Under the pieces are notes generated by a model, which was not told the DNA's origin, did not search any database, and saw only the letters and a program-made list of their open reading frames with translations. A DNA stretch of 61,253 nucleotides from an uncultured Pirellulaceae bacterium (GTDB lineage Bacteria; Planctomycetota; Planctomycetia; Pirellulales; Pirellulaceae), in the NCBI GenBank assembly GCA_937921995.1, contig CAKZVF010000129.1, positions 1 to 61,253 on the forward strand, read 5' to 3'. Numbering within the stretch: the stretch's first letter is position 1; each line of letters opens with the position of its first letter. Position numbers and translations under genes: made by a program. Of the stretch, positions 29,602 through 37,367 are shown piece after piece.

Positions 29602-30219
29602 ATGTCAAAGATCAAGTTTGTCTATTTGGATTTAGGGAACGTGATCCTCAATTTCACTCATCAGATCATGGTTGACAACGTCGCCGAAGTGGCTTCGGTC
29701 GATGCTGCTTTGGTGCAGAAGCACATGTTTGATAATGATCTCGAGAACCGATATGAAACCGGTCTGCTTAACAGCCAGCAGTTTCATGAAGAATTCTGCA
29801 AATTGGCGGGCGCTAAATGCGATCTTGAAGAATTCTTGAATGCCTGCGGAGACATCTTTTGGCTCAAAAGCGACATCGTACCGGTGATCAGCCAACTTTG
29901 GACGGCCAATATGCCGTTGGGAATTTTATCCAACACGTGTGAAGCTCATTTCGACGCCGCCAAACGCAACTTCCATGTGCTGGGGCATTTCTTCGACACC
30001 GAGATCACCAGTTACCAATCCAAGAGCATGAAACCCGATGCAAAGATTTACGCCGATGCGATTGCGGCCGTCGGTGTTGATGCCGGCAGCATCTTTTTCA
30101 CCGACGACAGACCCGAAAACGTCGAAGCGGCCGTCAAGGCCGGAATGGATGCGGTGGTGTTCGAATCGGCGGGGCAACTGACGCGCGAACTGATGAACCG
30201 CGATATTTTGATCGGTTAG
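29602..30219 (+). CDS. HAD-family hydrolase
   Basis: A 205-residue HAD-superfamily protein started at the ATG at 29,602, just before the fold's first strand. Motif I is reduced: YLDLGNVILN contains DLGN rather than DxDGT, so it is closer to the YihX-like phosphatase branch. Motif II is LGILSNTCEAHF, motif III includes KSMKPDAKIY and motif IV is FFTDDRPENVEAA. It should hydrolyse a phosphate ester; the substrate cannot be told. A cap-like helical stretch lies at about residues 20-80. It stands alone. Confidence 0.85.
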   Translation: MSKIKFVYLDLGNVILNFTHQIMVDNVAEVASVDAALVQKHMFDNDLENRYETGLLNSQQFHEEFCKLAGAKCDLEEFLNACGDIFWLKSDIVPVISQLWTANMPLGILSNTCEAHFDAAKRNFHVLGHFFDTEITSYQSKSMKPDAKIYADAIAAVGVDAGSIFFTDDRPENVEAAVKAGMDAVVFESAGQLTRELMNRDILIG

Positions 30220-30701
30220 GGTCGCACCGCCCAATCACGGCACCTGACTGCCCATCAAGATCGCTATGAACGGGGCCGATATCCGACGGTCGAAAACTCA
30301 GATATGCAGTCGTCTGGGGCATCATAGGCATACTGAAGTTTCCCGCCCGCACCGGTATAGACGCGTTGACTGGCGAGCCGCACTTGGGGCAAAAATGGCT
30401 TTAAAATCGCAAATAGCCGACGATTGTCAGAAAAACCACCAGCCTGCAACGGAATCTTTAAACAACATAGATGCCTCGCAGGACGTGGTTACGTGCTATA
30501 TTTCCCTAGCCGCGCATCCCACCAGCCCCATTCCCATCATGTTTCGCAAAGATTCCTTGTCGCTGCGAACTTTCCGCTGCGAACATTCGTTATTTCAACG
30601 AGCTGTTGATTCGAAGAAGGACGTTCGGCCGTATTGGTCAGGTGGCTGGGACGGGACAAACAATTGGACTGCAGAAGCTGCGCAAATTCGTGGAACAAAC
30701 T
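30220..30701. other. Long intergenic region before the GH16-like gene
   Basis: A 482-bp region without a supported gene; its open frames have no family features. It contains a 10-base direct repeat CGCTGCGAAC at 30,561-30,570 and 30,575-30,584 (period 14), about 120 bp upstream of the next start codon. A minus-strand segment reading CPKCGSPV (around 30,370) looks zinc-ribbon-like, but no surrounding gene is intact. Confidence 0.35.
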
Positions 30702-31607
30702 ATGAAGTGTATTATCCAGAATCTACAAGCGATACTATTGATGAGTTTCTTGGTCTGCAGCTCCGCGACTAACCTGTTCGCGCAAAAGACCATCCAGTGG
30801 TCCGACATGACGTGGACCATCAAGAGCGGAAGTGGCCTAGGTCCGGGGCCCAACAACTGGTCCGACAGCGCCGACAGCGTTTGGGTTGACGTAGATGGGA
30901 ACCTGCATCTTAAGATCCGCGAGCACGAAGGATCTTGGTATTGTGCTGAAATCATCGCGCAAGAGTCCCTCGGGTATGGAGACTATGAGTTCCGAGTAAG
31001 TTCCGACACCGAATCGTTTGATCGAAATGTCGTCGCCGGTTTTTTCACCTACCTCAATGACAATGAAGAAATTGATATCGAGCTAACCCAGTTTGGCGAC
31101 CCGACCAACAACAACGCGCACTTTACAACTCAGCCTTACTTTAATCCGGGCAACTCAGTGGGTTTTGACTTGGGCCTTACCGATAACCTTTCAACGCACA
31201 GTTTCGATTGGAATGCTGATCGAATCGAATTCGAAAGTCGCCGAGGACATCACTTGACACCGGCACCGCCCACCAGCATCATCAACCAGTGGACTTATAC
31301 CGGGCCAGACATTCCGCCGCAAAGTTTGGAGAAAGTGCGGATCAATTTTTGGCTGTTCCAAGGGCGTCCCCCAACAGACGGCTTGGAGTACGAATTGATT
31401 GTTGACAGCTTCCAATTCACACCTGCCGACATCAGTGTTTTACTTGGTGATGTCAATCAAGACGGTGCCGTGAACTTCTCGGATATCGGACCCCTGATCG
31501 AAATTTTGTCTAATCGCACCTATCTCCAAGAAGCGGATTGTAACCAAGACGGTATCGTGACCTTTTTGGATATCGCTCCGTTTGTAGCTAACTTTTCTGG
31601 CAACTAG
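30702..31607 (+). CDS. Secreted GH16-like glycoside hydrolase with dockerin-like tail
   Basis: A 301-residue protein started at the ATG at 30,702; a longer frame to 30,606 lacks coding support. A signal peptide ends at NLFAQ (about residue 28). The catalytic domain carries EEIDIELTQF (residues 122-131), the GH16 active-site pattern E-x-D-x-E, next to GYGDYEFRVSS, a typical jelly-roll strand. GH16 enzymes cut beta-1,3 or mixed glucans, agar, carrageenan or similar. The C-terminus holds two dockerin-like, calcium-binding segments (GDVNQDGAVNFSDI and ADCNQDGIVTFLDI) in about 50 residues. Dockerin-like modules are common at planctomycete C-termini and may anchor the enzyme. Substrate not determinable. 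Confidence 0.85.
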   Translation: MKCIIQNLQAILLMSFLVCSSATNLFAQKTIQWSDMTWTIKSGSGLGPGPNNWSDSADSVWVDVDGNLHLKIREHEGSWYCAEIIAQESLGYGDYEFRVSSDTESFDRNVVAGFFTYLNDNEEIDIELTQFGDPTNNNAHFTTQPYFNPGNSVGFDLGLTDNLSTHSFDWNADRIEFESRRGHHLTPAPPTSIINQWTYTGPDIPPQSLEKVRINFWLFQGRPPTDGLEYELIVDSFQFTPADISVLLGDVNQDGAVNFSDIGPLIEILSNRTYLQEADCNQDGIVTFLDIAPFVANFSGN

Positions 31608-31683
31608 TTTTTCATCGCGACATAATTTTCGGATGAAAAGATTCGCGTGGGGCAGGAAGCTCCGAAATTAAGTTGAAACGTTG

Positions 31684-31757
31684 GGCGCGCTAACGACTCG
31701 GAGAGCTCGGAGAGTCGAGCGACATTGTCGCCCAACTCTCCGAGTTGTCAGCGCGCC
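31684..31757. repeat. Inverted repeat element
   Basis: Two 22-bp arms (31,684-31,705 and 31,736-31,757) pair at 20 of 22 positions; the left begins GGCGCGCTAACGACTCGG. The spacer contains a tandem 9-bp duplication CTCGGAGAG. The segment also matches 431-458 near the start of the window, so it is a dispersed repeat. It lies between the GH16-like gene and the convergent kinase gene and could also act as a transcription terminator. Confidence 0.75.
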
Positions 31758-31782
31758 TTTCGCAAGGCAGTATCATTGAATC

Positions 31783-31808
31783 GCCGGACTCGTTGCCTTA
31801 TTCACTAC
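31783..31808. repeat. Half copy of the GTAGTGG inverted-repeat family, overlapping a stop codon
   Basis: The 26 bases, read on the minus strand as GTAGTGAATAAGGCAACGAG and onward, match one arm of the element at 37,164-37,292. The GTAG end supplies the TAG stop codon of the kinase gene (complement at 31,805-31,807). Confidence 0.6.
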
Positions 31809-32995
31809 ACCGTTTGGTCACTTTCAAAATGGTCTTCACCCGCCCTCATCTCGATCAGCTCCTCGACCCAGATTCGGATATCATTCTGATACTGGCTGGC
31901 TAAGTCATTTTTGATCAGCTGCCGATGAAATGCAGCGGCGCCTTCTTCAAGAAAGTCCGCCGCTTCGGCGCTGTGAAATCGTTCGTTCATTTTGGGATTG
32001 ATTAGCCCTCGACAAAACGAGACCAACAAATCGTTGCAGTAAACCTCTTCTGGTAACACCAAATGAAGTTCGTTGATCAGCGCGTGCTTCGCTTTCAACA
32101 ACGAACCAAGGCCCCGTGCGTCGGGAAACAGAGGACGACCTGCCAGTAATTCCAGCGTCACATACCCGAGACTTGCCAGATCACTCTGCGGCGTATTCTG
32201 CTCGCCCTCTAAAACCTCGATCGCGGCATACACGGGCGTGCAGGTGCGTCTGGCCGGAGGGTTCTCCATCTCAAAAGCGGCTCCAATATCAATCAGCTTC
32301 GCGTGGCCAGACCTCTTGAGCATGATGTTTCCCGGTTTCACATCGCCGTGAACGATACCGATTCGGTGCATCGCCGCGAGCGCCTCAAGACAATCACGGA
32401 CAATCGCAACAGCAGCTCCCGCTTTGAAGCGCGGCTGCACCGGGCCAGAGGTCACCAGCACATCGTTGATGTGGTCCCAACGTTTTTCGCTGACTCGCTG
32501 TTTCACAATGCCAAACATTTTTGGCGTCAGCAATCGGCGAAGGTCGAAGCCTTCCACCCATTCCATCACCATCATCCGGATCTGTTCATGATCCAGAAAA
32601 TTCTCCACCTGCAGCAATTTCTCATGCTGCACCCGCGCGATCTTGGACGCGACCGATGCCATCCGAAGCATGTCGTCTTCGTAGTCTTTAATGGCTGGAT
32701 AACGTTCGGGAGAAAAAACTTTCAACGCAACGGGCAGCGTAAATTTATCCGCACCACGTCGTTCGGTCAGATACACGACGCCTTGTCCACCTTCTCCCAG
32801 TTTCTTCAGCAACCGCAGGTGAGTCGTCCAACTGTGCCGGTTCCCTTCGACAATGTCATCGTAGAGCTTTACCAGTTCATAATTCTGTGATGAAACCGGC
32901 GCTTCGAAATGCGAAACCGTAGGGGAAAGATCATCCCCAGCGGAGAGGAAGATAGAATTTTTTTCTTCGTCGATTTTTTCTTCGTCGATAGTCAT
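31805..32995 (-). CDS. Serine/threonine protein kinase
   Basis: A 396-residue Hanks-type kinase without membrane segment. The glycine loop is LGEGGQGVVYLTER, the VAIK lysine is in VALKVFSPERY, the catalytic loop is IVHGDVKPGNIML (HGD instead of HRD, thus a non-RD kinase) and the metal motif is IDIGAAF, with DIG for DFG. The activation segment has CTPVYAAIEVLEG. The start is set at the ATG at 32,993-32,995; a TTG three codons earlier is the alternative. The N-terminus has a duplicated IDEEK codon pair. No PASTA or other sensor domain is attached. It may supply phosphothreonine marks for FHA proteins such as those at 18,087 and 56,835. Confidence 0.92.
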   Translation of the reverse strand: MTIDEEKIDEEKNSIFLSAGDDLSPTVSHFEAPVSSQNYELVKLYDDIVEGNRHSWTTHLRLLKKLGEGGQGVVYLTERRGADKFTLPVALKVFSPERYPAIKDYEDDMLRMASVASKIARVQHEKLLQVENFLDHEQIRMMVMEWVEGFDLRRLLTPKMFGIVKQRVSEKRWDHINDVLVTSGPVQPRFKAGAAVAIVRDCLEALAAMHRIGIVHGDVKPGNIMLKRSGHAKLIDIGAAFEMENPPARRTCTPVYAAIEVLEGEQNTPQSDLASLGYVTLELLAGRPLFPDARGLGSLLKAKHALINELHLVLPEEVYCNDLLVSFCRGLINPKMNERFHSAEAADFLEEGAAAFHRQLIKNDLASQYQNDIRIWVEELIEMRAGEDHFESDQTV

Positions 32996-33080
32996 TATTC
33001 TCAAGCAATTAGTTCAGAGTGCCCCAATTGTACAACGGGCATTCATTTAATCCTACGCGGCTTCAATTCAGCAATGCCAG

Positions 33081-34100
33081 CTACCACTTTCCACCCAGTT
33101 GGACACGTTGCTGGGGGCGCGGAAATCCAAGTTCCTTATCGACCGAATTCATTAATTCTTCACCGCGATCATATCGGTCGAGATTCTCACAAAAGAAATC
33201 AACCGTTTTCGGCACTCGCCAAGCCGACTGGGCTCCGATGTGAGGCGTGATGATCACGTTGCTCATCTCCCACAGTGGGCTATCGGGCTCAATGGGTTCG
33301 GGGTCCGCCACATCCAATCCTGCGCCGGCCAAAGATCCGTTTGCCAAGTGATGGATCAAGGCGTCTTGATCGACCACGCTTCCACGTCCCACATTGATGA
33401 AGTAGGCTCCGGGTTTACAGAGGCGAAATTGCACGTCACCGATCCGTTTTTCGTTTGCCTCGGCCAGTGGTAACGTAACGATCGTCACATCGCATTGCCC
33501 CATCACCGTTTCCAATTCGTCGGCAGGTAGAATCTCTTTCACGATGCCATCGTTGACGGCGTGTTGTTCGGCGTCGGGGAATAAGTCGGTGGCAATAATC
33601 TCGTCCACCATGGAACTCAATGTTTTCGCAATTCGATAACCATTTCCACCGAAACCGATAATCCCCACCTTCTTTCCAATCAAATCGTCGGTCGGACGCC
33701 GGACGTACTCACGATTTTTCTGAGCCTGAAAGAACACGGGCAGACGACGAATCAATCCCATCAAAAGCGCCATCGACGTTTCGGCAACCTGATTCGCAAA
33801 CAACGCGCTACAGCCGCTGACAACAATGGGAGAATCAATTACCGCCGGAGCCAGGCAATGATCAAGTCCGGCTGCTGAAGATTGAATCCATTTCAATCGT
33901 CCCGCATCGACCACGGCTTGCCAGTCCATCGGCTTCTCTGTTTTGACGTGCCCACAAAATATATCAGCCTGAAAAATAAGTTCGTGAATGTCCTCTTGAG
34001 CCGACGCGATAACGTCGTAGCGATCGCCGGCCGCCGTCCTTATTTGATTGACTTGGGCATCACTGAGCGGAAAACAAGTGACGATGGTAGGTTTTGACAT
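33081..34100 (-). CDS. D-2-hydroxyacid dehydrogenase
   Basis: A 339-residue NAD(P)-dependent dehydrogenase of the D-isomer-specific 2-hydroxyacid family (glycerate, phosphoglycerate or glyoxylate type). The dinucleotide-binding motif is VGIIGFGGNGYRIAKTL (G-x-G-x-x-G). The substrate-binding Arg lies in INVGRGSVVD, the Glu in LDVADPEPIEPDSPLW and the catalytic His in NVIITPHIG. Substrate preference is unclear. The gene starts 141 bp from the divergent MazG-like gene, and a 14-bp tandem repeat sits between them. Confidence 0.92.
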   Translation of the reverse strand: MSKPTIVTCFPLSDAQVNQIRTAAGDRYDVIASAQEDIHELIFQADIFCGHVKTEKPMDWQAVVDAGRLKWIQSSAAGLDHCLAPAVIDSPIVVSGCSALFANQVAETSMALLMGLIRRLPVFFQAQKNREYVRRPTDDLIGKKVGIIGFGGNGYRIAKTLSSMVDEIIATDLFPDAEQHAVNDGIVKEILPADELETVMGQCDVTIVTLPLAEANEKRIGDVQFRLCKPGAYFINVGRGSVVDQDALIHHLANGSLAGAGLDVADPEPIEPDSPLWEMSNVIITPHIGAQSAWRVPKTVDFFCENLDRYDRGEELMNSVDKELGFPRPQQRVQLGGKW

Positions 34101-34176
34101 AGACTGGCATCAGAAATTCAAAGACGGCGGACAGAAACAATATTAGCAATTAAAATTTGGCAGCAATCCGGTTAAT

Positions 34177-34204
34177 ATACGTCAACTGGCATACGTCAAC
34201 TGGC
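34177..34204. repeat. Perfect 14-bp tandem duplication
   Basis: ATACGTCAACTGGC occurs twice back to back, in the divergent gap between the 2-hydroxyacid dehydrogenase and the MazG-like gene. Confidence 0.9.
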
Positions 34205-34241
34205 GACATGCCCAAACACACCCTTACGGAACATTAGTGGA

Positions 34242-34625
34242 TTGAATCAGCCGTTAAACAGCAACGACATCACCATTGCCGACGCCCAACAAAAAGTCGA
34301 CACTTGGATTAAGACCCTGGGCGTGCGATATTTCTCTGAACTTACCAACTTGGCTCAACTGGTTGAAGAGGTAGGAGAAGTCGCGCGTATTATGTCTCGC
34401 AGATTTGGAGAACAAAGTTTCAAATCGGGCGAATCGGACGCCGACTTGGGCGATGAACTTGCAGACGTTATGTTCGTGCTGATCTGCATCGCCAATCAAA
34501 CCGGCGTGGACCTGACAGCGGCCCTAGAAAAGAACCTTCAAAAGAAGACTCAGCGGGACGCCAAACGGCATTTAGAAAACCCAAAGCTCACCCCAAAAAA
34601 AGATAACAACAACGGCGACAATTAA
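34242..34625 (+). CDS. MazG-like nucleotide pyrophosphohydrolase
   Basis: A 127-residue protein of the all-alpha NTP pyrophosphatase group. The pattern LAQLVEEVGEVARIM then DLGDELADVMFVLICIANQ has the E-x-x-E and E-x-x-D metal ligands of that group. It would hydrolyse (d)NTPs to NMP and pyrophosphate, a house-cleaning role. No ATG precedes the domain; the start codon appears to be TTG at 34,242. It precedes the QueD-like gene by 23 bp and is probably co-transcribed with it. The basic C-terminal tail (KKTQRDAKRH) is typical. Confidence 0.86.
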   Translation: MNQPLNSNDITIADAQQKVDTWIKTLGVRYFSELTNLAQLVEEVGEVARIMSRRFGEQSFKSGESDADLGDELADVMFVLICIANQTGVDLTAALEKNLQKKTQRDAKRHLENPKLTPKKDNNNGDN

Positions 34626-34648
34626 CCGTCAATGGAAAGTTCGAAACG

Positions 34649-35140
34649 ATGGCCATAACGATAATGCGGCAAGTGAAATTTTGTGCCGGACACCGGTTGC
34701 TTAACCATGAAGGCAAATGTGCGAATTTACACGGCCACAATTATGTCGTGGAATTCCACATTACCAGCAACGAAATTGACTCGCTCGGCCGCGTCGTCGA
34801 TTTTTCGGTCGTCAACAGACTGTTCAAAGGGTGGATCGACGATAACTGGGACCATGGTTTCGTCTTGTGGGACGCCGATGAAAATGCAATTCAAGCGCTG
34901 AAGCAAGTCGAACCGCATCGGTTGTATTTGATGCCGTACAATCCTACGGCCGAAAATATGGCAATGTATTTACTGAAGGAAGTTTCGCCGAAGTTGATCG
35001 CACAGATCAAGGGCTATGATTTGAGGATGTCAAAGGTTGTCGTTTGGGAGACCGAACATGCTTTTGCTGAGGTCACCAACAACGCCAGTTTAGACCAAGC
35101 CGACGCGCTGCTGCAGAACGCTCACCGGTCTTTGAACTGA
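34649..35140 (+). CDS. queD: 6-pyruvoyl-tetrahydropterin synthase/QueD family enzyme
   Basis: A 163-residue enzyme of the QueD (6-carboxy-5,6,7,8-tetrahydropterin synthase)/PTPS family. The zinc ligands are in CAGHRLL (His15) and LHGHNY (His28 and His30), with the catalytic Cys24 in GKCANLHGHN. LGRVVDFSVV and DDNWDHGFVLW are further family motifs. As QueD it would make a precursor of preQ0 for queuosine; a PTPS-type role in pterin synthesis is the alternative. The other queuosine genes are not in view. It follows the MazG-like gene by 23 bp. Confidence 0.93.
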   Translation: MAITIMRQVKFCAGHRLLNHEGKCANLHGHNYVVEFHITSNEIDSLGRVVDFSVVNRLFKGWIDDNWDHGFVLWDADENAIQALKQVEPHRLYLMPYNPTAENMAMYLLKEVSPKLIAQIKGYDLRMSKVVVWETEHAFAEVTNNASLDQADALLQNAHRSLN

Positions 35141-35175
35141 AGCCAGTGGGCAATCTCGACCAATCGGTTCCAAGT

Positions 35176-35404
35176 GTTAGCCGCTGGCCGCTAAGCCGCG
35201 TTTTACAAGTCGAATTTGATACCAGCCCGACGCGCAAGCGAGGGATCTCATTCGCTATAATCCCTCGCTGGCACTTCGGGCTGGTATTGTTTTGATACTC
35301 AAATTGATTTAACAAACGCGGCCTAGACTCGGATTGTGCTGCCTTTGACAGAAACATCGTGAGAACGTTGCCCAATGAACCAGCGGCTAGCGCCCTGCCG
35401 CTAA
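35176..35404. repeat. Nested palindromic repeat element
   Basis: The element fills the gap between the QueD-like and HDAC-like genes. The core hairpin (35,219-35,287) has perfect 12-bp outer arms ATACCAGCCCGA and TCGGGCTGGTAT, and perfect 10-bp inner arms AGCGAGGGAT and ATCCCTCGCT. Further out, CCGCGTTTT pairs loosely with AAACGCGG, and GTTAGCCGCTGG (35,176) pairs with CCAGCGGCTAGC (35,380) at 11 of 12 positions. The right end stops just before the HDAC-like start codon. Similar palindromes seem common in planctomycetes, from memory. Confidence 0.75.
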
Positions 35405-35411
35405 CATTTAT

Positions 35412-36320
35412 ATGAAGCTTTTCTACTCCGACACTTTTGAGCTCCCGCTGCCGCCGACGCATCGTTTTCCGATGGCGAAGTACCGCCTACTGCGGCAACG
35501 CATCATCGAATCTAACTTAGACGTCGAACTTCTCATTCCCCCAGCGGCCACCGACGAGCAACTGCTGCTGGTACACACGCCGGAGTATCTGGAAAGCGTG
35601 AAAACGGGAAACCTGACCAAAATCGAACAACGGCGGATCGGTTTTCCTTGGTCCGAGAAAATGGTTGAACGTTCGCGCCGATCGACCGGTGCCACCATCG
35701 CCGCGGCCTATGCAGCCGCCGAATCTTCGATGGCTTTCAATCTGGCCGGCGGCACACATCATTCCTTCGCCGAGTCAGGGCAGGGGTTCTGCGTTTTCAA
35801 TGACGTGTGCGTCGCGATCCGCACGTTACAACAGTCAGGCACGATCAAAATGGCATTAGTCGTAGACTGCGATGTTCATCAAGGCAACGGCACCGCCGGC
35901 ATCACACGCGACGATGATTCGATCACAACATTCTCGATGCACTGTAGCGAAAATTTCCCCTTCAAGAAAACCGAAAGTGATTTCGATGTTACGTTGCCGC
36001 CCGGGGCCAGTGATGACGTTTACCTACAAAACTTGAGTCAAACGCTGGATCAAATCGCGAAGGACCTACTTCCCGATATGGTCTTCTATTTGGCGGGGGC
36101 CGATCCTTTCGAAGGCGATCGACTGGGGCTACTTAGCTTGACCCAAGACGGCCTCCGTCAACGCGATCGCATGGTTTTTGATTTCTTCGGCAATCGCGGC
36201 ATCCCGATTACGACATGCATGGCCGGCGGATACGCAGACGACGTCAACAAAATCGTCGACCTACATTTCGAAACCGTCGTTCAGGCCGCAAAGCGCTACC
36301 AGACAGATCTTTTCTTTTGA
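35412..36320 (+). CDS. Histone-deacetylase-family amidohydrolase
   Basis: A 302-residue zinc deacetylase of the arginase/HDAC fold, near the class IV or AcuC-like group. The signature motifs are present: LAGGTHHSF (catalytic His pair), VVDCDVHQGNG (zinc ligands Asp and His), and LAGADPFEGDRLG (third ligand and active-site Asp). CMAGGY near the C-terminus carries the loop preceding the fold's last helix. It may remove acetyl groups from lysine side chains or polyamines. No substrate evidence. Its 5' side abuts the nested palindrome; it stands alone. Confidence 0.93.
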   Translation: MKLFYSDTFELPLPPTHRFPMAKYRLLRQRIIESNLDVELLIPPAATDEQLLLVHTPEYLESVKTGNLTKIEQRRIGFPWSEKMVERSRRSTGATIAAAYAAAESSMAFNLAGGTHHSFAESGQGFCVFNDVCVAIRTLQQSGTIKMALVVDCDVHQGNGTAGITRDDDSITTFSMHCSENFPFKKTESDFDVTLPPGASDDVYLQNLSQTLDQIAKDLLPDMVFYLAGADPFEGDRLGLLSLTQDGLRQRDRMVFDFFGNRGIPITTCMAGGYADDVNKIVDLHFETVVQAAKRYQTDLFF

Positions 36321-36392
36321 ATTCAAAAGGCATTCCTAGGCCATTCTGCCCGCTGGGATTTCTGATCAAAATCCACTACGCTATCTTTCTGG

Positions 36393-36457
36393 GTAGAGCC
36401 GGTTCCCACCGGCCATCGCCTACCTTTACCCAAAGCGGCCGGTAGAACCGGCCCTAC
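36393..36457. repeat. REP-like inverted repeat (GTAGGGCCGG family)
   Basis: The left arm (36,393-36,414) and right arm (36,437-36,457) are inverted copies, starting GTAGAGCCGGTTC and ending GAACCGGCCCTAC. A third copy of the right arm, GGCCGGTAGGAACCGG, is at 41,237-41,258. The short element lies between the HDAC-like and Nudix genes. Confidence 0.7.
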
Positions 36458-36500
36458 GCGAACCAAACGCAAATATGCCGATAGTGAAACGAGGAAAGAA

Positions 36501-37115
36501 ATGGAAGCGGTCGAAGTAGAACAGATTTTAGTCATTCCAACCTCGGTATTTAAGGAATGCGGATACTTCCAGGGTTTCAGCGCTGACACGGCGCGGTACC
36601 TGCACCGGATCCTCGACCCGCAAGTCACCGAGTACCGCCCGCGCGACAAGATGGAGGAGGATCCTTCTTTCAAACAGCTGATTCCCTACTGCATTTTCCG
36701 CCACACCGCCGAAGATGGCAGCGTGTCTATTTTCCAGTACGCGCGAGGCAAAGGCGGCGGCGAGGCGCGATTGCACGCCAAATTCAGCGTTGGCATCGGC
36801 GGTCATATTTCATCGCTGGACGCCGATGACGATTCACCGTACGACAAAGGCATGCAGCGCGAACTGGACGAAGAGGTCACCATCGATTGCCAATACGATC
36901 AACATTGCGTTGGGCTGATCAACGACGACCAAAACGAAGTCGGCAAAGTCCACTTGGGTGTCGTTCACATTTATGACGTCGCGACTCAAGACGTTACCGC
37001 GAACGAAGTCGAAATCGAAGGTTCCGGTTTTGAGCCGATCGAGAGCATCATGGACAGACTGGATCAGTTCGAAACCTGGTCGCAGATTTGCCTTGAAGCA
37101 CTCTTTGGTAAATAA
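36501..37115 (+). CDS. Nudix-like phosphohydrolase
   Basis: A 204-residue protein with a Nudix-box-like region: GIGGHISSLDADDDSPYDKG then MQRELDEEVTI, containing the REL-x-E-E signature on which the metal binds. The N-terminal part (about residues 1-95) carries a long beta-rich region (VEQILVIPTSVF), and the C-terminus has a helix LDQFETWSQICLEAL. The family cleaves nucleoside diphosphates linked to a moiety X; its specificity is unknown. An unusually long acidic insert (SSLDADDDSPYD) separates the GG start from the REL box. It stands alone. Confidence 0.75.
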   Translation: MEAVEVEQILVIPTSVFKECGYFQGFSADTARYLHRILDPQVTEYRPRDKMEEDPSFKQLIPYCIFRHTAEDGSVSIFQYARGKGGGEARLHAKFSVGIGGHISSLDADDDSPYDKGMQRELDEEVTIDCQYDQHCVGLINDDQNEVGKVHLGVVHIYDVATQDVTANEVEIEGSGFEPIESIMDRLDQFETWSQICLEALFGK

Positions 37116-37163
37116 AGAGTTAATCGTCTACTGCCATGTTCCAACTTTGATTTGGGATTGGAT

Positions 37164-37292
37164 GTAGTGGATGAGGCAACGATTCCTGCCCCTCCTTTAT
37201 CTTGTTGATTTACCTTTTTGATTTTCCTTTTCGAATCATACTTTTAACGCATCGTTTAATGCAGCTGCAGGATTCGTGGCCTCATCCACTAC
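37164..37292. repeat. Full copy of a MITE-like inverted repeat (GTAGTGGATGAGGC family)
   Basis: A 129-bp element with 26-bp terminal arms (37,164-37,189 and 37,267-37,292) that pair at 24 of 26 positions; the left begins GTAGTGGATGAGGCAACGAT. Inner parts include CCCCTCCTTT and the palindrome GCAGCTGC. Related copies lie at 47,773-47,885 (inverted) and 51,626-51,752. No coding frame is present. Confidence 0.8.
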
Positions 37293-37367
37293 CCTAAAAT
37301 TGCGATATTACGCTGCACTAGGTCCACTACATTAGCTCGCACCACCTTTTCTGTACGACTGCGCTAA

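Noticed and set aside
30266..30772. 168-residue plus-strand frame before and into the GH16-like gene
   Set aside because: It overlaps the start and signal peptide of the GH16-like gene in another frame.
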